Shown piece after piece: positions 1-11,141 of a stretch of 64,000 nucleotides of DNA. The translations under genes were made by a program, and so were the position numbers. The notes under the pieces are model-generated. The model saw only the letters and a list, made by a program, of their open reading frames with translations, was not told the origin of the DNA and did not search any database. The first letter of the stretch is position 1. The number at the start of each line of letters is the position of its first letter. The DNA comes from Hesseltinella vesiculosa (lineage: Eukaryota > Mucoromycota > Mucoromycetes > Mucorales > Cunninghamellaceae): contig MCGT01000001.1 of assembly GCA_002104935.1 (NCBI GenBank), forward strand, positions 947,001 to 1,011,000. The letters run 5' to 3'.

Positions 1-46
1 AACAAGTACAAAGTTCGTCAACGACCAAGATGGGTGAGAGATATGA

Positions 47-1167
47 TTAAAACTGTTCGTCGCCTTCTTCTTTTTCACGCAGGTTCATGATTTCCAGCTT
101 GCCCTTGCCTTTGGTGTCCTTTTGCAGCAAGTCATTGATTTCTCGGTACTTTCCTGGATCCACGAGAGCAATCTGAGACAAAGAAGAAAATAAGAAAGTG
201 CGCGTTGGAGTTTAACACAAGAGGTCACTTACCACTTCGTACTCAGCAGCTTCAAAGTCTTCTTCTTCCACAGAGGTCATTAATGGGATGATCTTTTCCT
301 TGAGCAGCTTTTTCGACTCTTTGCCTTCGACCATCGTGACTCGCACTCGCATCTGGGCTCGTTGGATAGGCAGCACCTGTTTTTCCTGCAACTGCTTGAT
401 CACATCCAAAGCCTGAAAAAAAGAAAAGAAAGGTCCGTTAGCAAGACTGACCAGTGTGCTTCATTTGTACCTGTGATTTGGAGCTGCGTTTGGGGTTGAC
501 GCTGAGATGTAAGTCTTGCATAGCCTTTTCGATCATGGTGACGGTGTAGGGGCGTTTGGTCTGAGGATTCACACAGTTGTCGGTCACAATATTAGCAATA
601 TCCTTCCACATGGATTCCAGCTGGTTGCTTCGTTCTTTTTCAGCCACCTGCAATTCACCTTTTTTGAGAATCTACCGTCCAGATGGCTCGATGAGAACGC
701 TGGCTTACCGCAGTCGACTGGGTCCTATTTCCTTACCTCTTGAATCACCTTGTCAGTATCATCGGTTTTGAAGCATTTTTTCAAATCGTCTTTGCTGGCA
801 ACCTGGCCCTTGGAGACATTTAAAAAGACACTGTGGATTTGAAGCACTTCATCGAGATCGGTTTCGCTAGAAAAAAAAAAAAAAAGGACAGAGAGTTTTA
901 GATGTCTATTGATTTGATCCATTGATATCAATCCATTTACACATTGCTTCGCCATTCCATCACCTTGTTTTTGTAGCAAGCCAGTTCAAATCGCTTGCCG
1001 CCTTTTCGTAATCGGACCACGGACACGTTGGTCAATCTACAAACAAAACCGGCCCGAAATGAATAAAAGCGATTCATAAGAGATTGACATGATCATCACT
1101 CTACGGGTGGAAAATCATGGAAAGCAAACACTCACTTGATCTGTGACATGGGTTGTTGGATAGGCAT
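47..1167 (-). CDS. SDO1: Ribosome maturation protein SBDS/Sdo1
   Basis: SBDS/Sdo1 works with the GTPase EFL1 to release eIF6 (Tif6) from late 60S pre-subunits. The start is the ATG at 1167 ([11 protein letters not shown]), chosen because it opens the conserved N-terminus. The first exon is about 32 nt and ends at a GTGAGT donor. The next exon reads [20 protein letters not shown], the hallmark SBDS FYSH domain. Later exons give [20 protein letters not shown], then the helical domain ([13 protein letters not shown]), then the C-terminal ferredoxin-like domain ([15 protein letters not shown]). The last exon ends in KEEGDEQF and TAA at 47-49. At least five coding exons are separated by short introns. 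Only 174 bp separates this start from the divergent gene at 1342, so the two probably share a promoter. Family identification is secure; exact exon ends are by eye. Confidence 0.93.
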
Positions 1168-1341
1168 TATGGTAAGAGGTATGAACTAAAGAACAGAAGA
1201 GAAAAAGGAAAATGGCCCAGCCTGTGCAGCTTTTTTTTTTTTTTTAAAACACTCCCGCATTTTTTTTTTTTTTCATTTTTTGACGCTGACCAACCCTTGT
1301 CTCCCTATTTTCTTTTTTTCTTCTTGTTTTCTTCACTATTG

Positions 1342-2454
1342 ATGCAATTGACAAGCTTTATCCCCAAGCAAATGTATTCCCTTGTCTTGTCACTTTTAGC
1401 ATTTATTACTTATATCCAAGCGTATCGGCCTCTGTCGAATGACTCGTTGAAAAAGGTGTGGCAGGTTGGTCAGCCGGAAGCTTTGTCGGTGGACCATGGC
1501 GCCTGGCTTCATCCGTTATTGATTGAACGTGTGTCTGGATCCCCAGGAAACATCATTGTACGAGACACAATCATTAACCATTTCAAGAAGATGAATTGGA
1601 CGATTGAACTGGACACATTCACCGCGGAAACGCCTTTGGGTGACAAGGAATTCACCAACATCATCGTCACCAAGGAGCCTCAGGCGCAACGACGCCTTGT
1701 GCTGGCAGCCCACTTTGACTCGATGAACAGCGACTTTCCATTTATTGGAGCAACCGACTCGGCCGTGCCTTGTGCCGTCCTCATGTCCTTGGGCGCGACC
1801 CTGAATGACCATTTGCCAATGCAGTCGGATTGGTCCGGCGGCCGGCGCAAGACCAAGCTGCCTGAACAGCAAACCACACTGCAGCTCATGTTTTTCGACG
1901 GTGAAGAAGCCTTTGTCTCTTGGACCCACAATGACTCGATTTATGGCGCCAGGCACCTGGCCGAGACTTGGGAAAAGACTCCACTGCCACACTACCCCCC
2001 GACCGTGAAAGCGTCCAACAAGCTGGATCAGATCGACGTGCTGGTCCTCTTGGATCTGATGGGCACACCCAACCTGACCTTCCACAACTACTTCCGTTCC
2101 ACCAGCTGGCTCTTCCAGCACCTTGTGGCATTGGAAAAGAAACTGTTTGGTCAGTCAGACGACATGTGGGCCAAGAAAACCAAGGACGGCGTAGCCATCA
2201 AGCCAATGTTCCCCGATCAACCCACCTATCTGACATTTGAAAGCCATGCCATGCAAGACGACCATCTTCCCTTTATGGAACGAGGCGTCCACATCCTGCA
2301 CTTGATTCCTCATCCATTCCCCGCCGTCTGGCACAAACCCACGGACGATGCTGCTCACCTGGACCCTCCTTCCATCGCCAACCTCGACATCCTGTTCCGT
2401 GCCTTTGTGTGTGAATATCTCGAATTGGATCCTATCGCGCACGGCGAACTATGA
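1342..2454 (+). CDS. Glutaminyl-peptide cyclotransferase (M28-family zinc enzyme)
   Basis: Intronless 370-codon frame. This enzyme cyclises N-terminal Gln (or Glu) to pyroglutamate on secretory proteins. The sequence shows M28-type metal residues: AHFDS (His about 124), GATDSA (Asp about 139), FFDGEEAF (Glu 188 catalytic, Glu 189 zinc ligand) and ILHLIPHPFP (His about 320 zinc ligand). The ILHLIP.PFP signature is typical of glutaminyl cyclases rather than aminopeptidases. An N-terminal hydrophobic stretch (MYSLVLSLLAFITYIQA) is a good signal peptide or anchor. Two ATGs fit, at 1342 and 1372; the second gives a cleaner signal peptide. A longer open frame runs upstream to 1153, but it reads through poly-T and is not believed. 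The gene diverges from SBDS and converges on WDR59, with stops 82 bp apart. Confidence 0.9.
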   Translation: MQLTSFIPKQMYSLVLSLLAFITYIQAYRPLSNDSLKKVWQVGQPEALSVDHGAWLHPLLIERVSGSPGNIIVRDTIINHFKKMNWTIELDTFTAETPLGDKEFTNIIVTKEPQAQRRLVLAAHFDSMNSDFPFIGATDSAVPCAVLMSLGATLNDHLPMQSDWSGGRRKTKLPEQQTTLQLMFFDGEEAFVSWTHNDSIYGARHLAETWEKTPLPHYPPTVKASNKLDQIDVLVLLDLMGTPNLTFHNYFRSTSWLFQHLVALEKKLFGQSDDMWAKKTKDGVAIKPMFPDQPTYLTFESHAMQDDHLPFMERGVHILHLIPHPFPAVWHKPTDDAAHLDPPSIANLDILFRAFVCEYLELDPIAHGEL

Positions 2455-2536
2455 AGAATAAGAAATAATAAAAAAAAATGGCGGTTCTTTTTCTCCTCCC
2501 CCCTCCTTCGATGGCCGCCTGTTTTATTTGTTCTTC

Positions 2537-5500
2537 TTAACCAATGTCGAGCTGCGCCATCATTTGCTGTTGCAGGCCATTGGTTTCCTTGAGACAATGG
2601 CAACCACAGCCAGTGGGGCAGACTTGTTCATTGTCAAACCAATCCTTCATGTGGAAGGCATGGCCTCCGTGCTGGCATTTGAGGCAGAAGTGCACAAGGC
2701 CCTTGACCAGCTGGTGACAAACGATGCATTGGATTTGGGTGCGGATCTTGCGGCAGTGATGGCACACCCGATCGGGTGTGGCCACCGCAGCATTGCACAT
2801 ATAGCAATACACTTGGGGCTGGGTAGTGGGCCACTGCTTGGGAGACAGGAAGGGCGTCTGGATGTCTTGGAGCACCTCGGCACGTTCGTTCAAAAGATCC
2901 TGGCGATAAAGCACGTCGGCGTACTGCCATCGGAGCAGATCGCAGGCACCAGTCATGTCGGGAGAGATCAGAGGCATGGGGTTGTATATAAACATCTTTT
3001 CGCTATCGAACCATTCAATATTAGTGAATTCGATGGTCATGCTGTCGTTGGCTAAGACATCGCCTTCCTTGCTGGTGACCGTCACGGCTTGATGCGGTAA
3101 GACGTTTGCCGAGGACAGCGGTATCGATCCTGGTGGGGGCGGCACAGGAGACGCTGTTGGGGCTGCAGTGGCCGTCAGCGGTGTGCAAGCCGCAGCGACT
3201 GGAGGCGTGACGGGGGTGGTGGTCGTCACATTAACAGCCCAGTTGTTCAGGCTTGGGGTCTTATTTTGCTGTGAGCTGTTAAAAGGAGGTGTCCAGTGCA
3301 CAGACGAGCGAGATTGGTAGCTGGTGCTTAAAGGGACGGACGAGCGTAAGCCAGGCATGGTGTTGGTTGGCATGGTCATGCCCGCATAGGTTGCAATGGC
3401 CCAGGGCTGGACAGGTGTGGAGATCTTGTGGATTTCCATCGGGCCACGTCGCGCTGGGCTGTCGTGTTGATCCACTTCCCCGGGCGATTCCACCATCGGG
3501 CTTGTGATCTTGTCTTGCTGCTTGTCCCAGAAGTACGACAAGAAATTCGAACCTCGGCCGCCACTGCTGCCTGTGGTTGTGGCGGCAGACGCTGGATCGC
3601 TGCTCTGCATGGTCCTGTTCTTCGATCTCGAAGTGGATGGCGGTGGTATCATTGAGGACGATGGCATCGTCGAAGTGGTGCCTGCTGCTGCTGACTTTGG
3701 TTTCTTCCATGAAAAATAATCGGTAGATTCTGGTTCGCGCTGGGGCACAGGTAACGGAACGGATCGCTGTGCCTGCGGTTGGGGTGGCTGTGGCTGCCTT
3801 AGGATCGGTGGTGTTGTTACGACAGGCAACGGTCGATCGCTGAAGGTGCAAGCCAACATCGCTCCTGTTTGGATATCGCCAATTTGAATACAATGTTGGA
3901 TCCTTCATAAAAAAAAAAGTGAGCAAGTCCGTTCTTGATAGTCGCTAGCCTGCATGAAAGGCTACCTACATGTTCAATACCAAGCCTCGGCCAAAGGGGT
4001 GCGCTCCCCAGCGGACTCGACGCTTCAGGCCCAGAAGGGCATTGTTGGGTTGAATGGTATAGCCGCGGCCAAGCAGCTCATTGATGTCTGCCAGCTTGGC
4101 ATCGCGGAGCCAGAGAGGGTCGGTGGGTAGGATCTGCAGATCAGGGTGCTGATGATAGACAAAATCAAACACCAAGTCCATGCGGGCCGGAAGATCTAAC
4201 GGCACAGATTCGCGCAGCACTTCCATGGCAATATGCCACATTCGAGACACGTCCAATCGGTCGTTCTGCTTGAGTACCAGGGCATTGTGCTCGCAAGTTT
4301 TTCCAGGGTTCGTTGGGAACAATCTGGCATCAGAAAAGAACAAACAAATGTTAGAAAAGTGGTAAGGTGTCATTGAAGCTCTTGAAACCTGTGGTACATA
4401 CTGGAGATCTTTGGTGAGTTCCAGTTGGAAGGGAAGAATGTAAGAAAAGTCGGTGATGGTGACATTGTGTGCATATTCTGCTTCGGATCCATGGTATAAA
4501 AGGTCGTCCTTGTTCTTCAAAGTTGCATCCAGCATCTACGCAATGAAAAGAAAAGAAAAAAAAAAAGAAAAGAGGAAAGGGTCAGACACTCGATCCTATC
4601 CTTGACACTTTCCGTCGTTCGCTCGCTCGCAGCTGGCATACTTCTGTCTTGAAATAGATAGACCCCATGGCCAGACCATCCTCAATATCGTCAGGGTCGT
4701 CATCGTATTCGCCAAAAGCACCGTGCGTTCCCACCATGACGCCAGCATGACGTCCTTGCTTGGACATGGCGGCGATTTCCTTGTATTCTTCAAATTGCTC
4801 ATAGGACCGAGGGTGTTTGTAAAAATCGTGGTAGGTATGCTCAAAGTACTCAGCGTTGCTGCTGTTGCTTGAAGGCGTTGTGTCCTTGGCCGGCCTGTCT
4901 TTTTTGCTTTGAGGATCTCGGACGCGCAGATTGGAGAAGAAACAAACGAGTTGACCTAATTGGCAGAAAGAAGGCAAGAAAGAAGTGAGTTGCTCTGCAT
5001 GTTTTTCTGCTGCATGGACGTACCGCTTCCCGAAAAGGTGGCACCGCAGAGTCGAGGGAATGGGACTTTCGCGTCCGCAGTTTGGTGCGACGAGAGGTCG
5101 ACGATGCCAGTTTCGCTTTGTGTGCTGTCGCGCTTGCCGTGGATTCCATAAGAGGGGAGGAGCGAAGGGACGAAGATGTCGTCATCGGAGTCCGCTTCAT
5201 TGGACCAGGCTTGATAGGTAGCGGTTGTGGCGGCGTGTTTGTCATGTGGGTGCTGGAGCAGCTGCTGTTGGCTGGTGGGTGACAGGTCTTGTAGAAAGGT
5301 GGGCGAATGCTGAGCGTCGGTTTTGGACAGCCGTTTGTCTCTGCCCAGTCGAGATTCGTCTTGCATGGTTTCGCCCAAAAGGTACCGCAGGCAGGGTTCT
5401 AGGCACCATTGTTTCTGGGAAGTATAGCTGGTAGCCAGTGCATTGAGGTCTTGGGCCATGTGGGTGCGGTAATAAATCGAGATCAGGCTGTTCTTTTGAA

Positions 5501-7746
5501 TCTCGAACGCTGGCGGACTGTTGTCAGGATACTGCTGGCTGAAAACGATGGTGATGCGTAAAAAGGCATTGCCTGTTTCTGTCCATGGGCCATGCAAGGA
5601 GACGGTACAAGTGCGAGCAGCAGCATTCACCTGTAGAATATGGAGAACGTGAGCGTCGCTCGGCCATGGCCATTTTTTTTTCTTATTACCTTTTCCGTTT
5701 TGACGCCCATGGAAGCATATTTATTGAGGACCGTGGATAGTTCGTCCGCCAGGGATTGATAAGAGGAGCGTGGGGTGGCTGAGGTTAACTGGTTGCTGGC
5801 GCCGGTGAAATCCGCGCTGGTCGACGAGACGGTTTTGACATTTTGCATCCAGAGCAGAGGATTGATGGTATATTTCTGTTCACGATAGTTGCCTGCGGGT
5901 AGATTGTAGCTCCGAGAATAATGCACATTTCCCGGCGGTAGAGAGCTGTGAGGGTGTGTGTTCATGGCAAACGTTTGGACAGGTGCAATGGCATCAGCAA
6001 TGGATTTCGATCGGGCGTCGTGGTTATCGAGTTCAGCCGGTACTTCCTGGAAAGAGTGGGCATTGTAAGTGCCGTCTTTGTTTACGGCTGTCAAGGGAAC
6101 TGGGTAGCAAGTCTTTTTCGCACTTGGATGATGTCCCACGGCCTACGGATGAGAAAAAAAAAAAAAAAAAAAGGAAGCGAAAAGATGAAGAAGGCTCACA
6201 GACAGACGCTTGAGAGTTCGCTCGTACCTTCATCACGTCTTCAGATACCGGCCATAGGCGTAAATTTTGATCCTTGGACCACGTCACCAGTTGGAATTCA
6301 CGGTCATCTGGTTTTGGGAAAAAAAAAAAAGTTACCCATTGGTTGTAACAGGACTAACGTCATTACCGCCATCCGAGCCAAGTCCACCTTTTCGGCGCCA
6401 GACAAATTCTTTGACAGTGTTGGTATGGCCCTCGAACATATGCACTGGCTTGTCAGGTGTGGCACGGTTGTACAGGTTCAGGGTGGTTTCTGTTCGTTGA
6501 GGCATGGTCAGTACACCATGGCCAAAGGGGGTGTTACGAGCTCGCCAGACGGGAGAATTGGTGACGATCGTTTCTTCAGCTTCCTCTGGCGAATGGATGT
6601 TCCAATACTAAAGAAAATGGAAGCATCCAGTTATCATTTTCGCAAAAATAATCACAGGTATACCTTGACAAGCATATCCAAACTACAAGTGACGATGTCG
6701 TGGTCATTTTGCCGGCTCCAATCAATGCCATAGATTTTCTTGGAATGGGCCGTTATGCTTGTCATGGGCACAGCACCTTTCTAAAGAAGTCAACTGGGTG
6801 AGCAAGCGTCTACATTGTGGCGCGTCACATACACGCATGTCCCAGATTTTCACGTCCTTGTCATGTGATGAAGCAACCAAATGCTCGTTCTTAAAGTTGA
6901 ATTTGACTTGGGTCGCGGCAGCTACGTCGAAGGGAAAAAAAAACCGTCAGGCGTCGTTGTCAAGATGAGGATGATCTCGTTACCATTCCAAGGTGTAAAC
7001 GAATTGGCTGGCCGGTAATAGTGATCTTGGTCACTGGATTCGCCTGCGCATCGTAGATCCCAGACACGGACATATGTATCGACTGAGCAGGTGGCTACTA
7101 TGTCAGGGTGATGCGGAGACCAATTGATGTCGGAAATGGCGCGGGCATGGGCGTTCAGCGTGTGTTCTACAGCCTGGGCACTCGAGTGAAGGTTCCAAAT
7201 CAGCAGCTTTTGGTTTGACTGTAAATGAATCATCACGTCAGCTTCTTGGTACGCAAAACGATCACGCGCAGCCTTACTGTGGAGGCGACCCACGCCTCAC
7301 GGGAAACATAAGGACTCCACTGGATATCAGATACTTCCCACTTGGACATGTGAGGTAGAATGCGAGGAATCAGCCATGGATTCTCCAAATCAATAATCAC
7401 CAACCCTTGGCGCCTTGTGAAGAAATAAAAATAAAAACCGAAGGGGATAGAGGTAAGCACACTCCATAAAATAAATAAAAAAACAAGGGCGTCGTTACCC
7501 AGCCAAAACAACATCTCGACAGGTGGGGCTGATACTAAGACTTCCAACGGAATGATGCAGCCGGATCTGTAAGGACTGATAAAATGTGTCTTCTTTGTGG
7601 ACATCGGGAGTATTCTGCTTTGGATGGATGGTGTTGTTGGTGCTGGGGGAGGATTGGCCATTTGGCTGGTGTGCCAATGGAGAGGTGGCATGGCCGTTTG
7701 TTGATGTGCGATCTATATTAATATCATCGTGTTCTTTCTCTGCCAT
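2537..7746 (-). CDS. MTC5: WDR59/Mtc5 (Sea3), GATOR2/SEACAT subunit
   Basis: Component of GATOR2/SEACAT on the vacuole, which relays amino-acid status to TORC1. Domain order matches WDR59. An N-terminal beta-propeller is spread over many exons: SDINWSPHHPDIVATCSVDT, then VRVWDLR, then ASSHDKDVKIWDMR, then KIYGIDWSRQNDHDIVTCSL. An RWD domain follows (FLRITIVFSQQYPDNSPPAF) around 5,480-5,630. Next comes the conserved WDR59 block with DLVFDFVYHQHPDLQILPTD. The C-terminus is a Cys/His RING-like zinc module at 2,560-2,800 (CIVCHQLVKGLVHFCLKCQH, GGHAFHMKDWF). A Ser/Pro/Thr-rich linker of about 200 residues (about 3,100-3,800) precedes the zinc module. Start at 7746 (MAEKEHDD), stop TAA at 2537-2539. 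Roughly a dozen introns. WDR24 was considered, but the RWD plus this tail order favours WDR59. Confidence 0.92.
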
Positions 7747-9476
7747 TGATATGAATCACAAGTAAATTCAGCAACGCGGCAAAATGTAATACTAACAAGT
7801 GCTTGTGAGGAACAAGAAAAAGAAAAGGAAAAAAAAAATAAGCGTGGAAGTGGAGTGAGTGATTGTCAAACATGCGTCTGAAACTAAGGTCGCTTGCAAA
7901 AAAAAAAAAAAAAGGCCTCCCTTTACGATATATCATATTATTTCTCTTGAACATTTTCTTCTGTGCAAACCTGTAGACAGAGGAGAGTGCTGCAGGTGGA
8001 AAAGGCTTCATAAACTGACCAATTGGAAATGGAGATAGGCTGCTTGGGCTGCCGGTTTTTTTTTTTTTGTCATTTTCGTTTTTCGTCGTATTTTTTAGCA
8101 GGAGACATGAGATCCAAAATTAAAAGGGTAGAACGTTGGCTTGACCAACGACCTGATTTTTTTCTGTAACAACTTCATTCTTGGATTAGAGCACTCAAAC
8201 AAAGGTTACGTCGATCTATCAGCGGTGTGCAATGATTGGGGTTTTTAAGATAGCCATTTTTCTGCAAGGACTTGATCCCCAAGAAATCAGACCAAAAGCT
8301 ACTGTAGTTCGCTGGGCATCGATCCACGTCAAACGATCTATGCAAATAGAAAAGGATGGGATCTGTGCCGGATTCCAGTCATCATTTTGTATTCGTGTGA
8401 AAATGGGGGGGGGGGTGGATTGACGTGAGCAATCTTGCTCTGTGGATTTTTTGATCAGATCGCCTATCGATACCCTGAGGAAAATGGCCATTTTTTTCAA
8501 TTTTCAGCTGGAGGAATCGGGAGGTCTCCAATCGAACCAGGTAAAAAGTTGGCTTGGCGGCTTTCGTCAATCGACCTGGTTTTTTCAGCCTCACCATCAT
8601 TCACGAATGGGTGCTCCCACACAAATTTTCACATCAGTCTAATCACTGAAAAGTGCTGTGCAGCATTTGAATTTTTTTTTTTCTGTGAAGGAAGTGGAGA
8701 ATCTAGGCTGAACATATTCAATCTCCGCAGAGCACCTTCCTTTCGATTCCTGGCAGGTGCATGCAATGCAATTGATAAGCAGCAAATAGGGCCCTTGCGC
8801 CAACCTTCTCCTTAGCAATGTAGAAATCATGAATCGCCATTGTCGCGAACAATTTGATCCATATCACCCAATGGTCTTGCGCGCATTAGAACTGACCTCG
8901 TACGCTTGTATGTCTCTTTGGAGTGATGAGCTGCCTTTCTTTGGAATACTCTGGACCATGATGAATGAAAAGCAATGCGAGCAAAGAGCCAGTGACGTTT
9001 TTCAGGCAGTGAGAGATTAGAGGCGCAGTAAAGAGGATGGAGAGGGGGACAATGAAAAAAAGAAGGGGCTTGGGAGCCCATCATCACGAGGTAAATTTTT
9101 GGAGCAACGGGTATCATCTGACAATTTTTTTGTCGATCAGGGCAAGACGGGTTCATTCAGCACAAGAAATAGAACGGGGTGAAGAGAGATGGTTAGGGCA
9201 TGCGAGACGAATGCAGACAAGTGCTTTGTGACAATATCTTCCTTCAGCTGGTCCATCCGAACTTGGATGGTTTGGTCTAAATCAGGGCCACTCTTGGCAA
9301 GAGGTGGGAAGCGAAAATAAACTTTATCATCAAAAAAAAAAATAAAAATAGGCGAGGAAGAAGAGAATGAAGGGTGACAAAAAAAGATGAAGACAAAAAG
9401 GGAGGTTGATGACAGTATCCTTGATGGCCCTTCATTCTTCCTTTGATAAAGAGAGGGGGGCATGGAGGTGGGGTGA
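7747..9476. other. Intergenic gap with an old repeat copy
   Basis: No convincing gene. The interval holds A/T homopolymers, a G run of about eleven at 8405-8415, and a degenerate dispersed repeat (8376-8785, listed separately). Short open frames such as 9137-9463 (-) and 8827-9156 (-) lack homology I recognise. Part probably serves as the 3' flank of 14-3-3 and the 5' flank of WDR59. Confidence 0.6.
8376..8785 (+). repeat. Diverged copy of the 34-kb foldback repeat unit
   Basis: This stretch is collinear with the left arm and adjacent loop of the inverted repeat at about 33,980-34,335. Shared anchors in order are: TCATCATTTTGTATTCGTGT (against TCATCATTTGTAGTCGTATA); CCCTGAGGAAAATGGCC (found in the right arm of the 34-kb copy); CGACCTGGTTTTTTCAG (against CGGCCTGGTTTTTTCAG); AAAAGTGCTG followed by poly-T; CATATTCAATCTCCGCA (against CATATTCAGTCTCCGCA); and GATTCCTGGC. 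Identity looks roughly two thirds, so this is an older copy. The stretch 8,243-8,300 reads like a partial inverted copy of the GGGGATC...AAAATGGC segment, which is less certain. No ORF or target-site duplication is recognised. Confidence 0.75.
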
Positions 9477-10801
9477 TTAGGCTTGAGCTTCTTCTTCAGG
9501 TTTTGACTCGTCAGCCTTGTCCTTTTCTGTTAAGAAAAAAAAAAACGTTGTGTCAGGGCATGTGGATCTGGAGAGCAGGAAGAATGGTTACCTTCTTGCA
9601 AATCGGAAGTCCAGAGAGTCAAGTTGTCACGCAACAATTGCATGATCAAGGTTGAGTCCTTGTAAGATTCTTCGCTCAAGGTGTCCAATTCAGCAATGGC
9701 GTCGTCAAAGGCTTGCTTGGCAAGATGGCAGGCGCGATCGGGGGAGTTCAAGATTTCATAGTAGAAGACGGAGAAGTTGAGGGCCAGGCCGAGACGGATG
9801 GGGTGGGTGGTGGCTAATTCCAATTGAGCGACATCAGTAGCAGCCTTGTAAGCATCATGGGCAGCGGTGGCAGCTTCTTTGCGGTCTTCACCGGTGGCAT
9901 ATTCAGCAACATAGCGATGGTAATCACCCTTCATCTTGTAGTAGAAGACCTTGGCTTCGCCGTCCTTGGCGTGGGGGATCAAGTTGTCGGCCAGCAGAGT
10001 CAAAATGTCGTTGCAGACATCATATAATTCAGTTTCAATCTTCTTGCGATATTCCTTGATCTTGGACACTTGGGGTTCATGGCCCTTGGTTTCTTCCTTT
10101 TGTTCAATGGAAGACACGATACGCCAGGAAGCACGGCGAGCACCAATCACATTTTTATAAGCCACTGATAGCAAGTTACGTTCTTCAACGGTCAAGTCAA
10201 CGTTCAACTATGAAGAAGACATCAGCAGAATGTTCTGGGTCCCCTTTTTTTTTTTGGTGTGATCTTGCATCCTCCTTATCCCCCCTTATTCTGAAGCATA
10301 TCTTTCAATAGAAAAACGACATGCCAGAGGGATCATACACAGATACGCCATCAATGAAAGAGAGTATTTACCTTGGCAACGTCTTTCATATAAGACACCA
10401 TTTCTAATGGGAAAAGGTGAGGGAGTTAGAAACCCAGAGCAACCGGCCATTAAACTTTTTTTGAAGGACCAAATTTACCGTCATAGCGTTCAGCTTGTTC
10501 GGCAATCTTGGCCATGTAGACCTAAGTGGGAAAAAAAAAAAAAAAAAAAAAAAAAAAGGAAAAGGCGATGTGTTAACTACGTGACTTAATACTGATGTGG
10601 TAACCGAGACATGAATGTATCAAGGCTCCCTTACCTTATCATCGCGTTCCTAAGATGAGAAAAGAAGAAATAAACAGAAAAAAAAAAAGAAATGATGAGG
10701 CCCCATTCAATAAAAAAAAAAAAAAAAAAAGGTAGGAATACAAGCGACGTGATGGCCATCACCATGAAGCTTGACATTCACAAGGGACTTACTGTAGACA
10801 T
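9477..10801 (-). CDS. BMH1: 14-3-3 protein
   Basis: 14-3-3 proteins are dimeric phosphoserine/threonine adaptors acting in Ras/PKA, TOR and cell-cycle pathways. The body exon carries the conserved 14-3-3 helices: [59 protein letters not shown] and DNLTLWTSD. The acidic variable tail ends EEEAQA with TAA at 9477-9479, in a short last exon. The start is the ATG at 10801. The 5' end is finely split. Exon 1 codes only MST (9 nt), exon 2 is a 15-nt microexon coding ERDDK (10635-10649), and exon 3 reads [15 protein letters not shown]. Exon 4 reads [10 protein letters not shown]. The joined product is a standard 14-3-3 N-terminus, which supports this structure. Introns near the start carry A runs of about 20-27. 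Confidence 0.96.
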
Positions 10802-11141
10802 TTTATAAAAAGAAAGATGTGGAATGTGTTAAAGAGAAAAAAGAGAAAAAGAGATGGTGGAAGGGAAAGGAAAAAGAAAGAAAAAGCATGAGAAAAAAAG
10901 CGGCAGACGAGGGAGGCTTCAAAGAACGTGATTGGTTCAATTTCAAGCACACTGGCAGCAGAAATCATGACGGACGACCATGACAATATGGCCACTTTTG
11001 TCCTTGTCACACCCTTTTTTCTTTTATCATTTGGTCGTACAGACAAATCTTGTTTATTTGGGAGGGTATCAGTGAAATCAAAAAAAGACAAAATCCACGT
11101 CTATCAAAAAAAAAGCAGAAAAAAAAAAAGAGAACGGTGTG
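10802..11141. other. Short intergenic gap
   Basis: A/T-rich stretch between the 14-3-3 start and the end of the MFS gene. It holds purine-rich tracts and the 14-3-3 promoter. I see no further gene. Confidence 0.6.

Noticed and set aside
1038..1135. GTGATGA in SBDS intron 1 as an intronic snoRNA
   Set aside because: No D box or terminal stem within the intron.
1153..1341. Upstream extension of the glutaminyl cyclotransferase frame
   Set aside because: Reads through poly-T (Phe runs) and overlaps the SBDS start; the signal peptide begins at 1342 or 1372.
8922..8970. ATGATGA/GTGATGA motifs as another C/D snoRNA
   Set aside because: No CTGA at a suitable distance and no terminal stem.
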